From Lysobacterales bacterium (lineage in GTDB: Bacteria > Pseudomonadota > Gammaproteobacteria > Xanthomonadales > Marinicellaceae), in the NCBI GenBank assembly GCA_026988115.1, contig JALSLV010000114.1, positions 1-32,807 on the forward strand: a stretch of DNA of 32,807 nt. Direction: 5' to 3'. The notes beneath the pieces are model-generated. The model searched no databases, was not told the DNA's origin, and saw only the letters and a program-made list of their open reading frames with translations. Positions 32,477-32,807 of this stretch are shown here, piece after piece (position 1 is the first letter of the stretch; the number at the start of each line of letters is the position of its first letter). A program made the position numbers and the translations under genes.

Positions 32477-32807
32477 ATTTGAGTTACAATGTTTTTGCCG
32501 AACATAAAACCAAAAAAAGGTACTCACATGAATGAATTTAAATTAAACAAGCCCCAATTACAAGCAGCATTAAACAATTTAGTAGAAGAAAAATCAGGAC
32601 TCAATACTTTGATGGAAATAACCCTCAATGCATTTATGAAAGCAGAGCGAGATCAATTTCTACCAGAATCAGTAAATAACAAAGTCAATGGTTTAGGCAT
32701 AAGTGAATCATTGGCATTGCGAATACCTCGCGATAGATTAAGCCAATTCAAGCCACTAATTCTTGAAATTATGCGTGAATCAAATGATCAATTGGAAGAG
32801 CTGTGTT
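32437..32807 (+). mobile_element. IS256-family insertion sequence, left part
   Basis: The region before the transposase (ccgtccataaaagtgtgtcc... at about 32440) probably holds the left terminal repeat, but its partner is outside the window, so the boundary is approximate. The transposase gene starts at 32528 and runs off the right edge. Confidence 0.7.
32528..32807 (+). CDS. IS256 family transposase (mutator type), N-terminal part
   Basis: The first 93 residues of a DDE transposase of the Transposase_mut family. ITLNAFMKAERDQFLPES and the later LALRIPRDRLSQFKPLILEI match the conserved N-terminal part (xLNAxMKAER..., LxxPRDRxGxFxP), followed by the typical acidic stretch. The catalytic domain lies beyond the window. 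AGGTACTC precedes the ATG. Confidence 0.88.
   Translation, partial: MNEFKLNKPQLQAALNNLVEEKSGLNTLMEITLNAFMKAERDQFLPESVNNKVNGLGISESLALRIPRDRLSQFKPLILEIMRESNDQLEELC

Noticed and set aside
1-32807. CRISPR arrays
   Set aside because: No regularly spaced direct repeats of 24-40 bases were seen; all strong repeats are inverted.
1-32807. tRNA or rRNA genes
   Set aside because: No T-loop GGTTCGAATCC-type sequence in a cloverleaf context or rRNA-like segment was recognised. The short TTCAAAGGGT near 8557 belongs to the TPP aptamer.

Overview
The window looks like a low-GC gammaproteobacterial chromosome with an AT-rich, imported block at its left end and an insertion sequence at its right end. The host assignment is an inference from gene content: type I-beta glutamine synthetase with the adenylylation tyrosine at residue 397, a hemX-like/hemY/hemF cluster, Rep helicase, PaiB, SufT, fRMsr, PgpA and a TPP-riboswitch-controlled TonB receptor. 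Genus cannot be decided from this sequence alone.

Left block (1-5180). Very AT-rich genes of Bacteroidetes (Flavobacteria-like) character sit between imperfect inverted repeats that resemble integron attC sites (about 102-126, 1438-1568, 4492-4498 and 5054-5059). The cargo is a PD-(D/E)XK nuclease-like protein with a small partner, a DUF4386 membrane protein, a DUF6326 membrane protein and a GNAT acetyltransferase. The DUF6326 gene is broken: a 275-bp miniature inverted-repeat element (2382-2656) is inserted at TTAA with a TTAA duplication, and two TAG codons have accumulated. Two AAA+/DUF4143 ATPases (3176-4465, 5180-6418) lie in or beside the block. Each has a strong palindrome that overlaps its putative -10 box and lies against or over the start codon.

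Host core (6415-28426). A TonB-dependent receptor under a TPP riboswitch faces away from a PaiB-GFA-SufT group. A palindromic repeat (10885-10971) precedes a SulP transporter-UspA operon on the minus strand. glnA is bracketed by structured non-coding DNA: an orphan promoter-like stretch with a stem-loop upstream, and a 163-bp hairpin element downstream. Then come mscL, fRMsr, a DUF2157 / DUF4401-GDYXXLXY membrane operon, the minus-strand haem cluster (hemX-like, hemY, hemF, small ORF), pgpA, an AEC transporter, a DUF937 protein, GNAT and alpha/beta-hydrolase genes, and rep.

Right end (28566-32807). An unrecognised operon encodes a secreted protein made of three tandem related domains, a secreted protein with a cysteine cluster and a charged helical C-terminal region, and a third membrane-protein gene cut short by an IS256-family element whose transposase runs off the window. 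This operon and the cassette block are the parts least explained by known biology. No tRNA, rRNA or CRISPR array was seen.
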